Source of the DNA: Psychroflexus curvus
GTDB taxonomy: Bacteria > Bacteroidota > Bacteroidia > Flavobacteriales > Flavobacteriaceae
Assembly: GCF_020164585.1 (NCBI RefSeq)
Contig: NZ_JAIQZF010000008.1
Span: forward strand, 48,649-112,648
DNA: 64,000 bases
Reading direction: 5' to 3'
In this document: positions 24,560 to 33,663 of the stretch, piece after piece
Position numbering within the stretch: the first letter of the stretch is position 1
How the letters are laid out: the number at the start of each line of letters is the position of its first letter
Translations under genes and position numbers: made by a program
The notes under the pieces: model-generated
Told to the model about the DNA's origin: nothing
The model's input: only the letters and a program-made list of their open reading frames with translations
The model's database searches: none

Positions 24560-25359
24560 TGAAAAGAATATTTAAAAATTTAATTAAGAAAATAGCAAAT
24601 AAGTTAGGTTATGAAATAATAACCTTTAAAAATTATAATCAATTAGCACTAAATAAAAAAGATTATAAATCAAATACTTATGCTAAAAATAATTTGTTGG
24701 ACAATTTTTTCACTATTTTAATCAACCTTAATTATTATCCGGAGACAATTTATGATATTGGTGCAAATAAAGGTACTTGGACTAAGGAGTGTTTGAAATA
24801 TTTTCCTGATGCCACGTTCTATTTGTTTGAACCTCAAATTAACTTAAAAACGGATCTTGATTTACTTTTTAAGAAACATAAAAATATACATTTATTTTCA
24901 GTGGGAGTAGGTAATGTAAATGATGAGTTAAATTTCACAATGCATGATAGGGATGATAGTTGTACATTTAGTTTTTCAGAGCAAGAGGCACAAAACAGAG
25001 GATTTAAACAAATAAAAGCACCAATAGTAAAACTTGAATCTTTTGTAAAGGAAAATAATTTAAAAACACCTTCTATTTTAAAAATTGATGCAGAAGGTCT
25101 AGATTTAGAAGTTTTGGAAGGGGCGAACAACCTTTTGAATAATGTTGAAATCATTATGGTAGAAGTGGGAATAATGAATGGAAGAATAAAAAATTCTGCT
25201 ATAATAATGAGTAATTATCTTGATGAAAAAGGATTTAAATTATTCGACATTACAGATATTAACCGACCATTTTCTAATAAAGTATTATGGCTTTGTGAAT
25301 TTGTCTTTATTAAGAAAGGCGGAAAGTTTGATAAAAATTACTCAGTGGAAAATATATGA
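24559..25359 (+). CDS. FkbM-family SAM methyltransferase
   Basis: 266 residues. The SAM-binding loop is IYDIGANKGTWTKE (about 62), followed by FEPQ and the FkbM pattern LKIDAEGLDLEVLEGA. Enzymes of this family O-methylate sugars in glycan clusters. The start overlaps the wzt stop by one base. Strongly AT-rich codons match the wzt 3' half. In Wzm/Wzt systems a methyl group can be the chain-terminating cap recognised by Wzt_C, so a capping role is possible but inferred. Confidence 0.8.
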   Translation: MKRIFKNLIKKIANKLGYEIITFKNYNQLALNKKDYKSNTYAKNNLLDNFFTILINLNYYPETIYDIGANKGTWTKECLKYFPDATFYLFEPQINLKTDLDLLFKKHKNIHLFSVGVGNVNDELNFTMHDRDDSCTFSFSEQEAQNRGFKQIKAPIVKLESFVKENNLKTPSILKIDAEGLDLEVLEGANNLLNNVEIIMVEVGIMNGRIKNSAIIMSNYLDEKGFKLFDITDINRPFSNKVLWLCEFVFIKKGGKFDKNYSVENI

Positions 25360-26426
25360 TCACCGTCACCAAAACTTTTTTCCCCCCGATTGAAGATTAT
25401 CAAAGACAATTGGAACGTATTTGGAAGAACCGGTGGCTGACAAATAACGGGGAGTTGTATAAAGAACTGTCTCAAAAGTTACAGGATTACTTAGGGGTGA
25501 ATCATATCATCCCCATGACCAATGGGACTTTACCGCTACAGATAGCATTAAATGCCTTTGGAAATGGCGGAGAAATTATCACCACACCCTTTAGCTATGT
25601 GGCGACGACGGCAACCATTGTTTGGGAAAAATGTACCCCTGTCTTTGTGGATATCCACCCTGAGTATTTAACGATTGATGAAACTAAAATAGAAGCGGCT
25701 ATCACAGATAAAACGACGTCTATTCTTGCCACTCACGTGTATGGAAATCCCTGTGCAGTAGAAGACATTGAGGCCATTGCCAAAAAACATAAGCTGAAAG
25801 TAATCTACGATGCGGCGCATTGTTTTGGGGTCAGATACAATGGCCAGTCTATTTTTAATTATGGAGATGTAAGTACCTGTAGTTTTCATGCGACTAAGCT
25901 GTTTCATACAGGAGAAGGTGGTGCATTATTTTGCCAGGATGAAACTACTAGACAAAAGATGTGGTACCGACATAATTTCGGACATGATGGCCCGGAAAAA
26001 TATCGAGGTTTAGGACTTAATGCCAAAATGAGTGAGCTCCAGGCAGCCATGGGTTTAAGTGTGTTGCCGTATATGGACCATATCATGACTGAGCGCCAGC
26101 GCGTCTGCAGGCATTATGATAAACATCTGGATTTTAATGCGTTGAATAAACTGAAACTCAGAGAAGGTGCTCAGTGGAATTACAGCTATTATCCAGTCAT
26201 TTTTAAAAGTGAATCACAACTCTTAAAGATTAAGACAAGGTTGAAGGCACAGGATATTTTTCCAAGGCGTTACTTTTATCCAAGTCTGGAAGATTTGCCT
26301 TATATTCAATCTTTACAATGTCCTATAGCTGATTATATAGCTAAGCGGGTGTTGTGTTTGCCGATTTATGATAGTTTGAGCAACGAAAACTTAAAAGTAA
26401 TCACTCTAATTATTAATAATGATTAG
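25356..26426 (+). CDS. DegT/DnrJ/EryC1-type sugar aminotransferase
   Basis: 356 residues of the PLP-dependent nucleotide-sugar aminotransferase fold. Motifs are MTNGTLPLQIAL, TTPFSYVATTATI, VIYDAAHCFGV and SFHATKLFHTGEGGAL with the likely PLP Lys at about 181. It should transfer an amino group to a keto sugar nucleotide. No sugar 4,6-dehydratase is present in the window, so its substrate must come from elsewhere. It overlaps its neighbours by four and eight bases. Confidence 0.85.
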   Translation: MITVTKTFFPPIEDYQRQLERIWKNRWLTNNGELYKELSQKLQDYLGVNHIIPMTNGTLPLQIALNAFGNGGEIITTPFSYVATTATIVWEKCTPVFVDIHPEYLTIDETKIEAAITDKTTSILATHVYGNPCAVEDIEAIAKKHKLKVIYDAAHCFGVRYNGQSIFNYGDVSTCSFHATKLFHTGEGGALFCQDETTRQKMWYRHNFGHDGPEKYRGLGLNAKMSELQAAMGLSVLPYMDHIMTERQRVCRHYDKHLDFNALNKLKLREGAQWNYSYYPVIFKSESQLLKIKTRLKAQDIFPRRYFYPSLEDLPYIQSLQCPIADYIAKRVLCLPIYDSLSNENLKVITLIINND

Positions 26427-27144
26427 CGGTAACAAATCGATAGCAGTCATGCAACCTTATATATTTCCTTATATCGGCTATTTTCAGTTGATTAAGGCCG
26501 TGGATGAGTTTGTTTTCTACGATGATGTCAATTTTATTAAACAGGGTTGGATTAATCGAAATCAAATATTAAATAAAGGTAAATCGCTAAAATTTACCAT
26601 TCCATTAGAAAAGCCAAGTTCTTTTAGGCCTATAAATGAAACGAAAATTAATTTAAATCTTTTTGCTAAGTGGAAACACAAATTTTTAAAAACCATAGAA
26701 CAAACTTATGTTAAAGCACCGCATTTTGACGAAGTTTATCCTTTAGTTGAAGAAGTATTAAAAGTTGATAAAGAAACTAATATTTCAAAACTTGCTATAG
26801 ATAGCAATTTGAGCATTTGTAATTTTTTGGATATAACAACAAAATTTTATAGGTCTTCTGAAGACTTTAGAAAATCAGAAAATTATTTTAAAGAAGAACG
26901 ATTGATAGGAATATGCAAACAATTAAAGGCTTCCCGATATATTAATTCCCTAGGAGGACAGGATTTATACAGTAAGATTTATTTTCAAAATTTAGGAATT
27001 GAACTGCAATTTTTAAAACCTAATATTAAACCTTACAAGCAATTTGAAAATAATTTTGTTACCAACCTTTCTATTATAGATATATTAATGTTCAATGATA
27101 AAAATTCTTGTCAAAAGATGTTAAATGATTTTGAGCTTTTATGA
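26419..27144 (+). CDS. WbqC-family protein
   Basis: 241 residues with the family opening IAVMQPYIFPYIGYFQLI and FVFYDDVNFIKQGWINRN. WbqC proteins occur beside aminotransferases in O-antigen clusters and are predicted to modify amino sugars, but no reaction is firmly known. Here it is overlapped by two aminotransferase-type genes, which fits that setting. Confidence 0.8.
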   Translation: MISGNKSIAVMQPYIFPYIGYFQLIKAVDEFVFYDDVNFIKQGWINRNQILNKGKSLKFTIPLEKPSSFRPINETKINLNLFAKWKHKFLKTIEQTYVKAPHFDEVYPLVEEVLKVDKETNISKLAIDSNLSICNFLDITTKFYRSSEDFRKSENYFKEERLIGICKQLKASRYINSLGGQDLYSKIYFQNLGIELQFLKPNIKPYKQFENNFVTNLSIIDILMFNDKNSCQKMLNDFELL

Positions 27145-28124
27145 GAGAAATAGGTGGGTTTTTTGAATTAGAATTAAACAAAGGCGGTGATTTATATCAT
27201 GATGATGCACTAGCACTAAATAATGGTTCTAATGCATTGAAATTCTTTTTAAAGCAGTCTAACTATAAGACTGTTTATTTGCCTTACTATACTTGCGACT
27301 CAGTTTTAAGCGCTATAAAATCCTCGGGTTTAGAATTTAGGTTTTATTCAATTGATTTAGAATTTAATCCTTTAGTTAATCTTAATGTTTTTAATAAAAA
27401 AACACTTTTAATATATAACAATTACTTTGGTTTAAATTTAAAGAAGGTAAAACAGGTTTTAAGAGAAACGCAATTTGTTTTAATCGATTCATCTCAAGCA
27501 TTTTATTATAAACCAGAAAAAAACACTCCTACATTCAATTCAGTTCGAAAGTTTTTCGGTGTACCTGATGGAGGGTTTCTATATGGCTCATCAGTAAATA
27601 AAAATGATTTTTATAAAGAGTTACCCCATACTACTTATACGAAAAATCATTTAATTGATAGATTAGAATTTGGTGCCTCAAAGAGTTATGATTCATACCT
27701 TAAAAGTGAAAAAGAACTTAAAGAATTACATTTAGGAAAGATGTCAAAATTAACAAAATCACTTCTTAGAAACGTTGATTTTTCGAAAGTGAGGCAAACT
27801 CGTGTCGAAAATTATAATTTATTCCAAGAAAAGTTTTCAGAATCTAATGATTTAAAACTGGATCATTTAAATAGTAACTCTGATTCTGTACCTTTATGCT
27901 ATCCTTTGCTAATAAATAAAGGTGCAAGTTTGAAAAATTATCTCATAAGTCATGATATTTATGTGCCAACCTATTGGGCTAATGTTTTAAAATGGAAAAG
28001 TGATAAAGCATCAGTTGAAAATAAGCTGGTAGAAAATTTAGTATGCTTACCTATAGATCAGAGGTACAATAAAAGTGATATGAATCATATTGTCGAAATT
28101 ATAGAATCATTTCACAATGAATAA
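27141..28124 (+). CDS. Divergent DegT-like PLP aminotransferase
   Basis: 327 residues, weakly similar to DegT/DnrJ enzymes: ALNNGSNALKFFL near the N-terminus, VLIDSSQAFYY and SVRKFFGVPDGGFLYG, where Lys at about 137 would bind PLP. The NG-S and GG motifs are kept but the overall sequence is far from the enzyme at 25356. It overlaps the WbqC gene, so the pair probably makes or installs one amino-sugar modification. The exact reaction is unknown. Confidence 0.65.
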   Translation: MREIGGFFELELNKGGDLYHDDALALNNGSNALKFFLKQSNYKTVYLPYYTCDSVLSAIKSSGLEFRFYSIDLEFNPLVNLNVFNKKTLLIYNNYFGLNLKKVKQVLRETQFVLIDSSQAFYYKPEKNTPTFNSVRKFFGVPDGGFLYGSSVNKNDFYKELPHTTYTKNHLIDRLEFGASKSYDSYLKSEKELKELHLGKMSKLTKSLLRNVDFSKVRQTRVENYNLFQEKFSESNDLKLDHLNSNSDSVPLCYPLLINKGASLKNYLISHDIYVPTYWANVLKWKSDKASVENKLVENLVCLPIDQRYNKSDMNHIVEIIESFHNE

Positions 28125-28923
28125 TTTAGCTCTGTTTTCAGTACCAAGATCAGGTTCATCATGGTTAGGAGAAATTATAAATACTTCGCCTGAAGTAGCC
28201 TATAGATTCCAACCTAATTTCGCCTATACTTTTAAACCACAATTAAAAGAGGATTCAAAAATTGAAAAAATAAATGATTTTTTTTATAAGCTATATCTCA
28301 GCAAGGATGAATTTGTAAACGGAAAGTTGAGTATTAGCGGGGGGAAAAGGAATTTGAATTTTGATAAGCATAAAGAGTCCACCTTATTTTTTAAAGAAAC
28401 ACACTATTTAAATGTGATTGAAAATTTATTGAAAACTTCTGATACAAAAATAATAGGTTTAGTAAGATCTCCTTTTGCTGTTATAAACTCGTGGATTAAT
28501 ATTCCAAAAGAATTTGATCCCATTTGGAGCGTCAAAGAAGAGTGGAAACATGCATTACTTAAGAATAAAGACAAAAGCACTCATTTTTTCGGTTATAATA
28601 AATGGAAAGAAGTCAGCTTTCTTTTTTTAAGATTGAAAAGAGAATATCCAGATCAATTTTATCTCATCAATTATGATGATTTGTTATCAAATACAGTATT
28701 GGAAACTAAACAACTTTTTAAATTTTGCGATCTGGATTATTCGGAACGAACCGATATTTTTATAAAACAATCAACTTCCACTGAAGCGGAAGATCCTTAT
28801 GATGTATTTAAGCAAAAGACAGACGATATGGGTTGGAAAAAAACATTACCTAGTTACATTGAGAAAGAAATTAAAGAAGATTTAGATTTTAAGATTCTTA
28901 ATCAAGATTTCAAATGGATATAA
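28117..28923 (+). CDS. Sulfotransferase family protein
   Basis: 268 residues. SVPRSGSSWLGEI (about 8-20) is the PAPS 5'-phosphosulfate loop and IIGLVRSPFAVINSW (about 112-126) the 3'-phosphate site. It probably sulfates a sugar of the polysaccharide using PAPS in the cytosol. It overlaps its neighbours by eight and ten bases. A second, shorter sulfotransferase-like gene is at 31945. Confidence 0.8.
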   Translation: MNNLALFSVPRSGSSWLGEIINTSPEVAYRFQPNFAYTFKPQLKEDSKIEKINDFFYKLYLSKDEFVNGKLSISGGKRNLNFDKHKESTLFFKETHYLNVIENLLKTSDTKIIGLVRSPFAVINSWINIPKEFDPIWSVKEEWKHALLKNKDKSTHFFGYNKWKEVSFLFLRLKREYPDQFYLINYDDLLSNTVLETKQLFKFCDLDYSERTDIFIKQSTSTEAEDPYDVFKQKTDDMGWKKTLPSYIEKEIKEDLDFKILNQDFKWI

Positions 28924-29966
28924 CAGAGTTTAAGAAAACATACGAGCATAAGAAGGTTATTGAAAATAACAATCAAATTATTCAAAATCCAGTTGTTTCG
29001 GTCTGTATTCAAACTTATCAGCATGTCAATTATATCGAGCAATGTCTGGATGGCATTTTAATGCAGAAAACAGATTTCAACTACGAAATCCTATTAGGAG
29101 AAGATGCCTCAACCGATGGAACCCGTGAAATTTGTATGGATTATGCCAATCGATTTCCAGATAAAATCAGATTATTTCTTCATCATAGAGAAAATAACAT
29201 AAAGATTGGTGGACAACCTACGGGTCGATTTAATTTTCTTTACAATTTATATTTAGCCCAAGGCAAATATATCGCCCTTTGCGAAGGGGACGATTACTGG
29301 ACGAATCCGTTAAAGTTGCAAAAGCAAGTGGATTTTTTGGAGGGGAATGAAGAGTATGTCATGTGTTTTCATAAAGTGGTTTTATTGTCCAAAGGAGAGT
29401 TAATAGAAGATAATATAACAAAAGTGCCTAAAGACCATGAAATGATCACAGACTTAGCTGAAAAGGGAAATTATATACATACCCCATCGGTAATGTTTAA
29501 AGGTCAAAATTTAGATTTTCCAAATGAATTTAGACTTTCGCCAATAGGAGATTTTTTTTTATATATGCTTTTAGCCAAGAATGGCAAAATTGGATATATT
29601 AACGAAAAGATGACAGTTTACAGATTAGGTTCAGGGATTTGGAGCAATAAGACTGCTTACGAAAGGAATATGAAAACAGTTTATACCTTTGCTTTATTGA
29701 TAAAAACTAATCTATTTAGTGAGAAGGTTAATCAAATACTACTATACAGAATACGTTCATTTCTTAAACGATTTAAGGATCAGCTAGATTTAGAATCTTT
29801 AACCATGCTTACAATAACGCCATCTATACGAAATACTATATATCAATTTTTCTTAGATTCTACTAGTCAAAAACTTATAAAAAAAAATGATGACTTAACA
29901 TATAAGCAGCTTATAAATGGATTAAAAATGAAGGCTTTCAAAAAGTTAAAATCAATTTTTAACTAA
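28914..29966 (+). CDS. Family 2 glycosyltransferase
   Basis: 350 residues with GT-A motifs VSVCIQTYQHVNYIEQCLD, LLGEDASTDGT and the acidic CEGDDYWT (about 125). The opening and the CEGDDYW motif match a GT2 subgroup often seen in O-antigen clusters. No membrane segments. Sugar and linkage are unknown. It follows the sulfotransferase with a ten-base overlap, so the two may act on the same residue. Confidence 0.82.
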   Translation: MDITEFKKTYEHKKVIENNNQIIQNPVVSVCIQTYQHVNYIEQCLDGILMQKTDFNYEILLGEDASTDGTREICMDYANRFPDKIRLFLHHRENNIKIGGQPTGRFNFLYNLYLAQGKYIALCEGDDYWTNPLKLQKQVDFLEGNEEYVMCFHKVVLLSKGELIEDNITKVPKDHEMITDLAEKGNYIHTPSVMFKGQNLDFPNEFRLSPIGDFFLYMLLAKNGKIGYINEKMTVYRLGSGIWSNKTAYERNMKTVYTFALLIKTNLFSEKVNQILLYRIRSFLKRFKDQLDLESLTMLTITPSIRNTIYQFFLDSTSQKLIKKNDDLTYKQLINGLKMKAFKKLKSIFN

Positions 29967-30844
29967 TGCTAAATCCAAAAGTATCCATTTGCATCCCAAC
30001 CTATAACGGCGCAGACTATCTTCAGGAAGCTTTAGATTCTATCAGTATTCAAAGTTTTAGAGATTTTGAAGTGATTATAAGCGATGATGCATCCAGCGAC
30101 AACACTTTAAAAATGGTTCAAGCGTTTAAAGAACACTCCCGTTTTCCCGTTTATATTTTCCATAATACCCCTCACGGCGTTGGTGCTAATTGGAACAACA
30201 GCTTGAAACATATAAAAGGGAAATATATCAAATTTTTGTTTCAAGACGATGTCATGGAAAAAGAGTGTCTGCACAAAATGGTAAAAGTGATGGAAACAAA
30301 TACAAATATAGGTCTTGTTGCTTCCAAACGAAGTTTTATTATTGAGGATAATGTTAATAATAATGTCACAAAAGAGTGGTTTGATAAATATGGTGATTTA
30401 CAAAAGGGATACACTCCTTCAGATGGAGTTTTTATCCTAACAAAAGACATTTTTAAATCAGAAATTTTCATGACAGACCCTAAAAACAAAATAGGAGAAC
30501 CCAGTACTGTGCTATTTAGAAAAAGTATACTTGATGAGGTAGGTTATTTTAATGAAGAGTTAAAACAAATTCTGGATTATGAATACTGGTATCGTATCTT
30601 GAAAAAACATCCCATTGCGATTATCAATGAGCCATTGATTAAATTCAGGTTGCATCAAAACCAGGCTACAAATGTCAATAGAAATCAAGATATTAATGAC
30701 TACAAATTGTATGAGCAAATACTATACAAGCACTACTTTAAACTCTTGCATCCCAAAATTAGAAAACATTTATATTTGAAGCATCACCCTTTTCCTCAAT
30801 TTAAAAAAAGAGTTTTAAATAAAATAAAGCGAATGCTTACATGA
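29966..30844 (+). CDS. Family 2 glycosyltransferase
   Basis: 292 residues. VSICIPTYNGADYLQEALD, IISDDASSDNT and KFLFQDDVM mark the GT-A fold, and LDYEYWYRILK is the C-terminal acceptor-side motif. The C-terminus is basic and may touch the membrane. It overlaps the preceding gene by one base and the next by four. Donor is unknown. Confidence 0.82.
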   Translation: MLNPKVSICIPTYNGADYLQEALDSISIQSFRDFEVIISDDASSDNTLKMVQAFKEHSRFPVYIFHNTPHGVGANWNNSLKHIKGKYIKFLFQDDVMEKECLHKMVKVMETNTNIGLVASKRSFIIEDNVNNNVTKEWFDKYGDLQKGYTPSDGVFILTKDIFKSEIFMTDPKNKIGEPSTVLFRKSILDEVGYFNEELKQILDYEYWYRILKKHPIAIINEPLIKFRLHQNQATNVNRNQDINDYKLYEQILYKHYFKLLHPKIRKHLYLKHHPFPQFKKRVLNKIKRMLT

Positions 30845-31758
30845 AAATTGCCATCATCATAGTCACTTACAATGCCATGCCTTGGATAGACCACTGCCTG
30901 CAAAGCACAGGAGACTATCCTGTATTAGTGGTGGACAATGCATCAACAGATCAAACCATTAATCATATACAATCCAACTATCCGAAGGTTACTTTGTTGC
31001 CTCAAAACAAAAATCTGGGCTTTGGACAAGGTAATAATGTAGGGATATCCTATGCTTTAAATCAGGGAGCTGAACATATCTTTTTGCTCAACCAAGATGC
31101 TTATTTAGTTGATGATGCTTTAGAACAGCTGATTCATTTTCAAAAGAATAATTCAAAATTTGGAATTTTAAGCGCCATACATACCAATGCTGAAGCCACT
31201 CGCTTAGATCGTAATTTTTCAAATTATGTTCGGTTTGATTCTAATCCTGCTTTTTATTCCGATCACGTTTTAGGACGGCCATTGCAAGACGTTTACGAAC
31301 TTCCTTTTGTAAATGCTGCGGGGTGGCTGATTAGTAAGCAATGCCTAATGACAGTAGGAGGGTTTGATCCTATCTTTTTTCATTATGGAGAAGATGATAA
31401 TTATTGTCAGCGGGTAAACTATCATAACTTTAAGATTGGAGTTTTGTCTAATACGTTCATGGTCCACGACAGGGAAGACAGAATTAAAGCGAAGTCAGAT
31501 ATTTATTCTAAAACCTATTTTGATCGCCAGGAACGACATCTGAAGTTAACCTATGGGAATATTAATAACTATGATGAAATCAAACTATTCAACTATAAAA
31601 AAAAAATAAAGCGTCAACTTTTAAAAGCCAGAATACTTCAAAATAAACCAGCGATAAAAGGTCTTAAGGCCTATTTGCAGTTGATTGATCGGATCATCCC
31701 AGAAATAGAAAAAAGTATAGAGACGAATAAAAAGAGGCAACCTAATTATCTCGATTAA
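30841..31758 (+). CDS. Family 2 glycosyltransferase, rhamnosyltransferase-like
   Basis: 305 residues. IIIVTYNAMPWIDHCLQS, VVDNASTDQT, NKNLGFGQGNNVGI and LLNQDAYL fit the WbbL/RfbF-type rhamnosyltransferase group, whose members carry the same NLGFGxGNN pattern. Transfer of rhamnose or a similar deoxyhexose is plausible but not proven. About 186 bases of AT-rich DNA without a gene follow. Confidence 0.8.
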   Translation: MKIAIIIVTYNAMPWIDHCLQSTGDYPVLVVDNASTDQTINHIQSNYPKVTLLPQNKNLGFGQGNNVGISYALNQGAEHIFLLNQDAYLVDDALEQLIHFQKNNSKFGILSAIHTNAEATRLDRNFSNYVRFDSNPAFYSDHVLGRPLQDVYELPFVNAAGWLISKQCLMTVGGFDPIFFHYGEDDNYCQRVNYHNFKIGVLSNTFMVHDREDRIKAKSDIYSKTYFDRQERHLKLTYGNINNYDEIKLFNYKKKIKRQLLKARILQNKPAIKGLKAYLQLIDRIIPEIEKSIETNKKRQPNYLD

Positions 31759-31944
31759 CAAACTTAAATATATAAAAGTAAGTATTGGTTAAAAAGTATC
31801 GGTATAGTATTAGATTCCAGCTATACTTTAACTCATATGAAGTAAACTTTAGTAAAGAATAGTGTTTAGTAAACAAGAAAAAGTTAACTGTTTAAGGAAC
31901 TTGAGAATATCAAAAGACGAGATGGAACTTAAAGAAAATTTAAA

Positions 31945-32616
31945 ATGGGAATAATTAAAAAATTGAATTTTAAAATCAATGGTTTCTTAAACAAAACTCA
32001 AAGAAAAAAGAAAGTATTTTGTGTTGGTCTTCATAAAACAGGTACAACAACATTATCTAATTTATTTAAACAATACGGATTTTATGCAATACATTCTGTA
32101 GATTGGGAATATGATGAAGATAAATTAAATAAATATGATTTTTTCTCTGATGGGGGGAGTCATTTTGATGGTATAAACGAATTTGATGTCGACAGACTCA
32201 GAAAAAAATTTCCAGGTGCTTTTTTTATACTTCAAACTAGAGATACAAAAAAATGGATAATTTCAAAACTAAAGCATGCAGGCTGGGAGAAGGACACCAA
32301 AACTGTTGACTTTAATAAGTCAGAATTAAGTCATAGTGATTGGAGGTTTAAATCATTATTTATCATAGAAAATTTAATTGAGCATAAAATTAATTATGAA
32401 AATAAACTAAAAAAATATTTCAATAGAAGCACTAATAATTTTTTAGTAATTGACATTACTGATAAACAAAGACAGAAAGAAGAGTTCAATAGATTAAAGA
32501 AATTTGTTAATCTCAAATCAATTAACAAAATAGATTTACCACATTCTAACAAACAAAAATCAATTTCATTGCTAAATGAAGACGTTTTAAATTGTATAGA
32601 TAAATTCATTAAATGA
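31945..32616 (+). CDS. Small sulfotransferase-like P-loop protein
   Basis: 223 residues. VFCVGLHKTGTTTLSNLF (about 24-41) is a PAPS-type P-loop as in sulfotransferase families, and FFILQTRDTKKWI (about 92-104) resembles the second phosphate site. It is shorter than most members. Very AT-rich, with an isolated position between two glycosyltransferase groups, so it may have been acquired separately. Sulfation of the glycan is the likely role. Confidence 0.65.
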   Translation: MGIIKKLNFKINGFLNKTQRKKKVFCVGLHKTGTTTLSNLFKQYGFYAIHSVDWEYDEDKLNKYDFFSDGGSHFDGINEFDVDRLRKKFPGAFFILQTRDTKKWIISKLKHAGWEKDTKTVDFNKSELSHSDWRFKSLFIIENLIEHKINYENKLKKYFNRSTNNFLVIDITDKQRQKEEFNRLKKFVNLKSINKIDLPHSNKQKSISLLNEDVLNCIDKFIK

Positions 32617-32671
32617 ATTACCTTCAAATTTTCCTTAATTTTCATAATTAATTAAAAAAACGCTTATCCAG

Positions 32672-33661
32672 TTGTTACATATAAAAAATAAGGAGCCACT
32701 TGTTTCTGTTATTATTCCTACCTACAACCGTGCCCACCTTATTGGGGAGACGCTGGACTCGGTGTTGGTGCAGACGTATCAAAACTGGGAATGTATCATT
32801 GTGGATGATGGTTCAAGTGATAATACCGATGAGATCGTTGAGGCTTATGTCAAAAAAGATTCTCGTTTTCAATACCATCACCGTCCTTCAGACCGACCCA
32901 AAGGAGCAAATGCTTGTCGTAATTATGGATTTGAGTTGAGTAGGGGGGAGTATGTGAATTGGTTTGACGATGATGATTTGATGTTAGAGGAATTTATAAA
33001 ATCAAAAATCAAATCGTTTTTTGGTGAATGTAAACTAATTATATCAGGGGGATATTTGTTTTCAAACACATTCACAGAAAAAAAAGAAATGATTTTAGAA
33101 ATAAAAGATAATATTTTTAAAGATTATGTTTTATGGAATTTTCAGATTATTACAAATTCTGTAATGTTCAAGAAAATTTGGTTAACTGACAAAAATTTGT
33201 TTAAAATAGGAATTAGCCGAGGTCAGGAGACAGAATTTTTTAGCAGATTGTTTTTTAAATTACCTGAATCAGATTATGTAGTAATTAAGAAGCCTTTGTT
33301 TTTGTATAGGCAACACAGCGATACAAAAACTTTTATGAATAAAAGTTTTAGAAAAGATTATATTGAATCTAAAATGATAATATGTATTGAAAATTTAAAA
33401 AGAGGAATTTTTTTAAGGGATCAAGAGATTATTGATTATTACTATAAAAATCTCATCGCTATGTTTTTTCAAGTTTTAAAACACCATGAAATAGTCTTAA
33501 GTTACAGGATAATTAAAAATATTTTCTTAGTTGCAGAATCGTATAAGATTTTAGACGCTATCAAAATTTGTTTCTTGTTGGTGATTGCATTAAAGTATAA
33601 GAAGAGTAGAAGTCCTATTAAAGCTTTACTTATCAAACAATCCTTAAAAGTAGATCTATAG
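32672..33661 (+). CDS. Family 2 glycosyltransferase (paralogue group)
   Basis: 329 residues from a TTG start, the only reasonable start ahead of LVSVIIPTYNRAHLIGETLD. IIVDDGSSDNT and NWFDDDDLM are the nucleotide and metal motifs. It shares the whole first about 110 residues with the proteins at 33664, 35449 and 38765, especially 38765 (both have GANxCRNxGxE, then YVNWFD). This indicates gene duplication within the cluster. The acceptor is unknown. Confidence 0.8.
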   Translation: MLHIKNKEPLVSVIIPTYNRAHLIGETLDSVLVQTYQNWECIIVDDGSSDNTDEIVEAYVKKDSRFQYHHRPSDRPKGANACRNYGFELSRGEYVNWFDDDDLMLEEFIKSKIKSFFGECKLIISGGYLFSNTFTEKKEMILEIKDNIFKDYVLWNFQIITNSVMFKKIWLTDKNLFKIGISRGQETEFFSRLFFKLPESDYVVIKKPLFLYRQHSDTKTFMNKSFRKDYIESKMIICIENLKRGIFLRDQEIIDYYYKNLIAMFFQVLKHHEIVLSYRIIKNIFLVAESYKILDAIKICFLLVIALKYKKSRSPIKALLIKQSLKVDL

Positions 33662-33663
33662 TG

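Noticed and set aside
31759..31944. tRNA or small RNA in the gap before the small sulfotransferase gene
   Set aside because: No cloverleaf arms or clear hairpin-T-run could be found.
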